A DNA stretch of 47,147 nucleotides, from assembly GCF_009811415.1 (NCBI RefSeq), contig NZ_BLIG01000004.1, forward strand, positions 1 to 47,147, given 5' to 3'. The position numbers and the translations under genes were made by a program. This document shows positions 45,617 through 47,147 of this stretch, piece by piece. The notes under the pieces were generated by a model. The model saw nothing but the letters and a program-made list of their open reading frames with translations. It had not been told where the DNA came from and searched no databases. This DNA comes from Alteromonas sp. KUL106. Lineage in GTDB: Bacteria > Pseudomonadota > Gammaproteobacteria > Enterobacterales > Alteromonadaceae. Position 1 is the stretch's first letter, and the number at the start of each line of letters is the position of its first letter.

Positions 45617-45961
45617 TTAGACGCTGAAACTTGCACCACAGCCACAGGTTGTCGTGGCATTAGGGTTTTGCACTAAAAAGCGAGAGCCTTCTAAGCCATC
45701 GACATAATCAACAACGCCACCAACAAGATATTGCAGGCTCATTGGATCAACCACCATCGTCACTGTGTCTTTTTCGATGGTCATATCACCTTCATTCACT
45801 TTTTCATCAAACGTAAAACCGTACTGAAAACCTGAACATCCACCACCTGTTACGTATACGCGTAATTTCAAATCAGGATTTTCTTCTTCCGAAACAAGGG
45901 CTTTCACTTTCGCTGCTGCAGCGTCAGAAAACTCTATCGGCAACGCCGTTTCTACAGACAT
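45617..45961 (-). CDS. erpA: Iron-sulfur insertion protein ErpA
   Basis: A-type carrier that delivers [4Fe-4S] clusters to apoproteins, including isoprenoid enzymes. With ATG 45961 the product has 114 residues and the three cluster ligands at C42, C106 and C108, as in E. coli ErpA. The motif is [11 protein letters not shown] and a final TCGCGASF. The ATG is preferred over the GTG at 45967 because GAGG lies five bases before it. Single-gene unit. Confidence 0.95.
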   Translation of the reverse strand: MSVETALPIEFSDAAAAKVKALVSEEENPDLKLRVYVTGGGCSGFQYGFTFDEKVNEGDMTIEKDTVTMVVDPMSLQYLVGGVVDYVDGLEGSRFLVQNPNATTTCGCGASFSV

Positions 45962-46146
45962 ACCCACCTCTAAATTAACTTCGTGCTTTCACACGTTATG
46001 CATGCCCACAATTATCTAATACTTGCGGAGAGTAAGCAATTATTGGGGCAAAACTTAACGATTCAAGGTAAGCCCGCCATCAAGGCTTCAGCAAATAACA
46101 CGTTAAAATAGAAAAATTAAGCCAAGTAGTTAACACTGAGGGTATA

Positions 46147-46169
46147 CAGAGCGTCTGCTCAACGCTCTG
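46147..46169. promoter_or_regulatory. Perfect inverted repeat in the leader of the PPK2-family gene
   Basis: CAGAGCGT and ACGCTCTG form an 8-bp stem with a 7-base loop, ending 32 bases before the ATG. No T run follows, so an operator or RNA control hairpin is more likely than a terminator. Confidence 0.4.
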
Positions 46170-46201
46170 AACATCGGCTAACTCTACTCAAGGCGCGTTT
46201 T

Positions 46202-47035
46202 ATGAATGAACACGATAACCCCCTGTTGCTTTCCCCTCCTCCAGTCCTTTTTGACGAATTCGGACAGTCTCGCTTTGCGGAAAAAGCAGAATACAAAGAC
46301 GCGTTAATTCAACAACAAGAGCGACTTTTTCACGTTCAGCAATCCTATTACCATCAGAAAAAGCGCGCGCTGATTGTTTTTGAAGGCTGGGACGCTTCGG
46401 GTAAAGGCGGCGCAATAAGGCGCATAACCGAAAAGTTAGATCCCAGAGGCATAAGTGTCTTCCCCGCAACGAAGCCTGCCAAAGATGACCAAGACAAACA
46501 TTTTCTCTATCGCTTCTGGTTACAAATACCGTCTCCGGGCACCCTTAAAATATTTGACCGATCTCATTACGGGAGAGTACTTGTTGAAAGGGTAGACAAC
46601 CTTATCGATGAAAGTACGTGGGAACGGGGATTCGAAGAGATTAATGCCTTTGAAAAGACGCTCAGTGATAGTGGAGTGCGCATTATCAAACTCTTTATGC
46701 ACATTTCAGCGAAAGAGCAACGAGAGCGGTTTGAGGAACGGCTTCACAATCCATTTAAACGCTGGAAGTTAACCGAAGAAGATTTACACAATCGCAAAAT
46801 GAGAAAAGAGTACGTTGGGGCAATAAACGAGATGCTAGCTAGAACCCACACGCGCTTCGCGCCGTGGCATGTAATCAACGGGGAATATAAATGGCAAGCG
46901 AGAGTCAACGTGCTTGACACCATTGTAGCGAAATTAAGCGAAGGCGTTGATATTTCTCCGCCTCCACTGGACGAGCGTTTGATAGCACTGGCTTCCAAAC
47001 AACTCGATGTAGACGAAGACCTAATGAGCAATTAG
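46202..47035 (+). CDS. Polyphosphate kinase 2 (PPK2) family protein
   Basis: P-loop kinase that transfers phosphate between polyphosphate and nucleotides. 277 residues with Walker A GWDASGKGG (62-70), the Walker B-type DRSHYGRV (119-126), and the lid FEERLHNPFKRWKLTEEDL (about 178-196). The class (AMP or ADP preferring) cannot be told reliably. Ribosome site weak. It stands alone with a stem-loop in the leader and another after the stop. Confidence 0.88.
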   Translation: MNEHDNPLLLSPPPVLFDEFGQSRFAEKAEYKDALIQQQERLFHVQQSYYHQKKRALIVFEGWDASGKGGAIRRITEKLDPRGISVFPATKPAKDDQDKHFLYRFWLQIPSPGTLKIFDRSHYGRVLVERVDNLIDESTWERGFEEINAFEKTLSDSGVRIIKLFMHISAKEQRERFEERLHNPFKRWKLTEEDLHNRKMRKEYVGAINEMLARTHTRFAPWHVINGEYKWQARVNVLDTIVAKLSEGVDISPPPLDERLIALASKQLDVDEDLMSN

Positions 47036-47045
47036 GTTCTTCGGT

Positions 47046-47070
47046 ATAAAGCCACAATTTATTTTGTGGC
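47046..47070 (+). terminator. Weak hairpin after the PPK2-family gene
   Basis: AGCCACAA and TTGTGGCT form a stem around a six-base loop, with only a short, mixed T-containing tail. Confidence 0.5.
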
Positions 47071-47147
47071 TCCTATCTAGGGCGTGTTGATCTTTGCTGT
47101 GCACTTTTGCAGCAGTTTGTGCGCCATTTAGGCAAGGCGACTGTTTG

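Noticed and set aside
45446..45676. 76-codon open frame on the plus strand between the GST-like gene and erpA
   Set aside because: It crosses the erpA terminator hairpin and runs into the erpA coding end; no ribosome site and no recognisable motif.

Overview
The window reads as an ordinary chromosomal segment of a marine gammaproteobacterium of the order Alteromonadales, most likely Alteromonas. This rests on the AcnD/PrpF type of methylcitrate operon, the conserved neighbourhoods arcB next to gltBD and tyrS-mepM-anmK close to erpA, and the general protein resemblance; it is an inference, not a database match. I see no rRNA, tRNA, CRISPR array, complete insertion sequence, phage or plasmid module. 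Almost all space is filled by recognisable housekeeping, metabolic and envelope genes.

Layout. 1-5007: prpC-acnD-prpF, propionyl-CoA disposal by the 2-methylcitrate cycle, closed by a terminator. 5117-5380: a palindromic mobile-type repeat, then a double-receiver GGDEF response regulator (to 6661). 6675-10652, minus strand: a sodium:solute symporter and a pair of overlapping bacterial PH-domain membrane protein genes (YdbS/YdbT type). 10786-14247, minus: the ArcB anaerobic sensor kinase and an AmpD-like amidase with an SH3 tail. 14248-14923: a long AT-rich leader with a Fur-box-like site. 14924-20819: gltBD glutamate synthase. 20939-23804: an exported M20 peptidase and two small proteins. 23951-26958: mtnN, a CbiB homologue, BtuF and a rhodanese (B12/SAM salvage flavour). 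27118-29950: DUF2721, an acetyltransferase with a Cys-rich tail, a PuuB-like oxidase and YbaA. 29971-31939, minus: a membrane protein, an ECF-type sigma factor and a second membrane protein. 32314-36352: tyrS (minus) diverging from mepM-anmK (plus). 36471-39635: a FucP-type sugar symporter diverging from an OprB-type porin. 39890-47035: an Old Yellow Enzyme, an AHSA1-like protein, a long PLP enzyme diverging from a 2-hydroxyacid dehydrogenase, a glutathione S-transferase-like protein, erpA and a PPK2-family kinase.

How the parts fit. Several genes deal with cell-wall turnover and envelope homeostasis (amidase, mepM, anmK, PH-domain pair, sigma factor with membrane partners). Others handle carbon, nitrogen and redox (prp, gltBD, ArcB, OYE, ErpA). 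Nutrient capture is represented by the symporters, porin and BtuF.

The most unusual material is between genes. A family of short repeats occurs at least four times (5117-5380, 8317-8380, 13204-13308, 41065-41180). One copy has terminal inverted repeats and a long internal hairpin, and two copies differ at only about six positions over about 116 bases. Further points of note are an ArcB without the second redox cysteine, a sigma-factor operon whose downstream membrane protein carries 21-bp tandem repeats and may be a non-standard anti-sigma factor, a sigmaE-like promoter before mepM, a Fur-like box before gltB, and a coding-like antisense remnant at 26970-27117.
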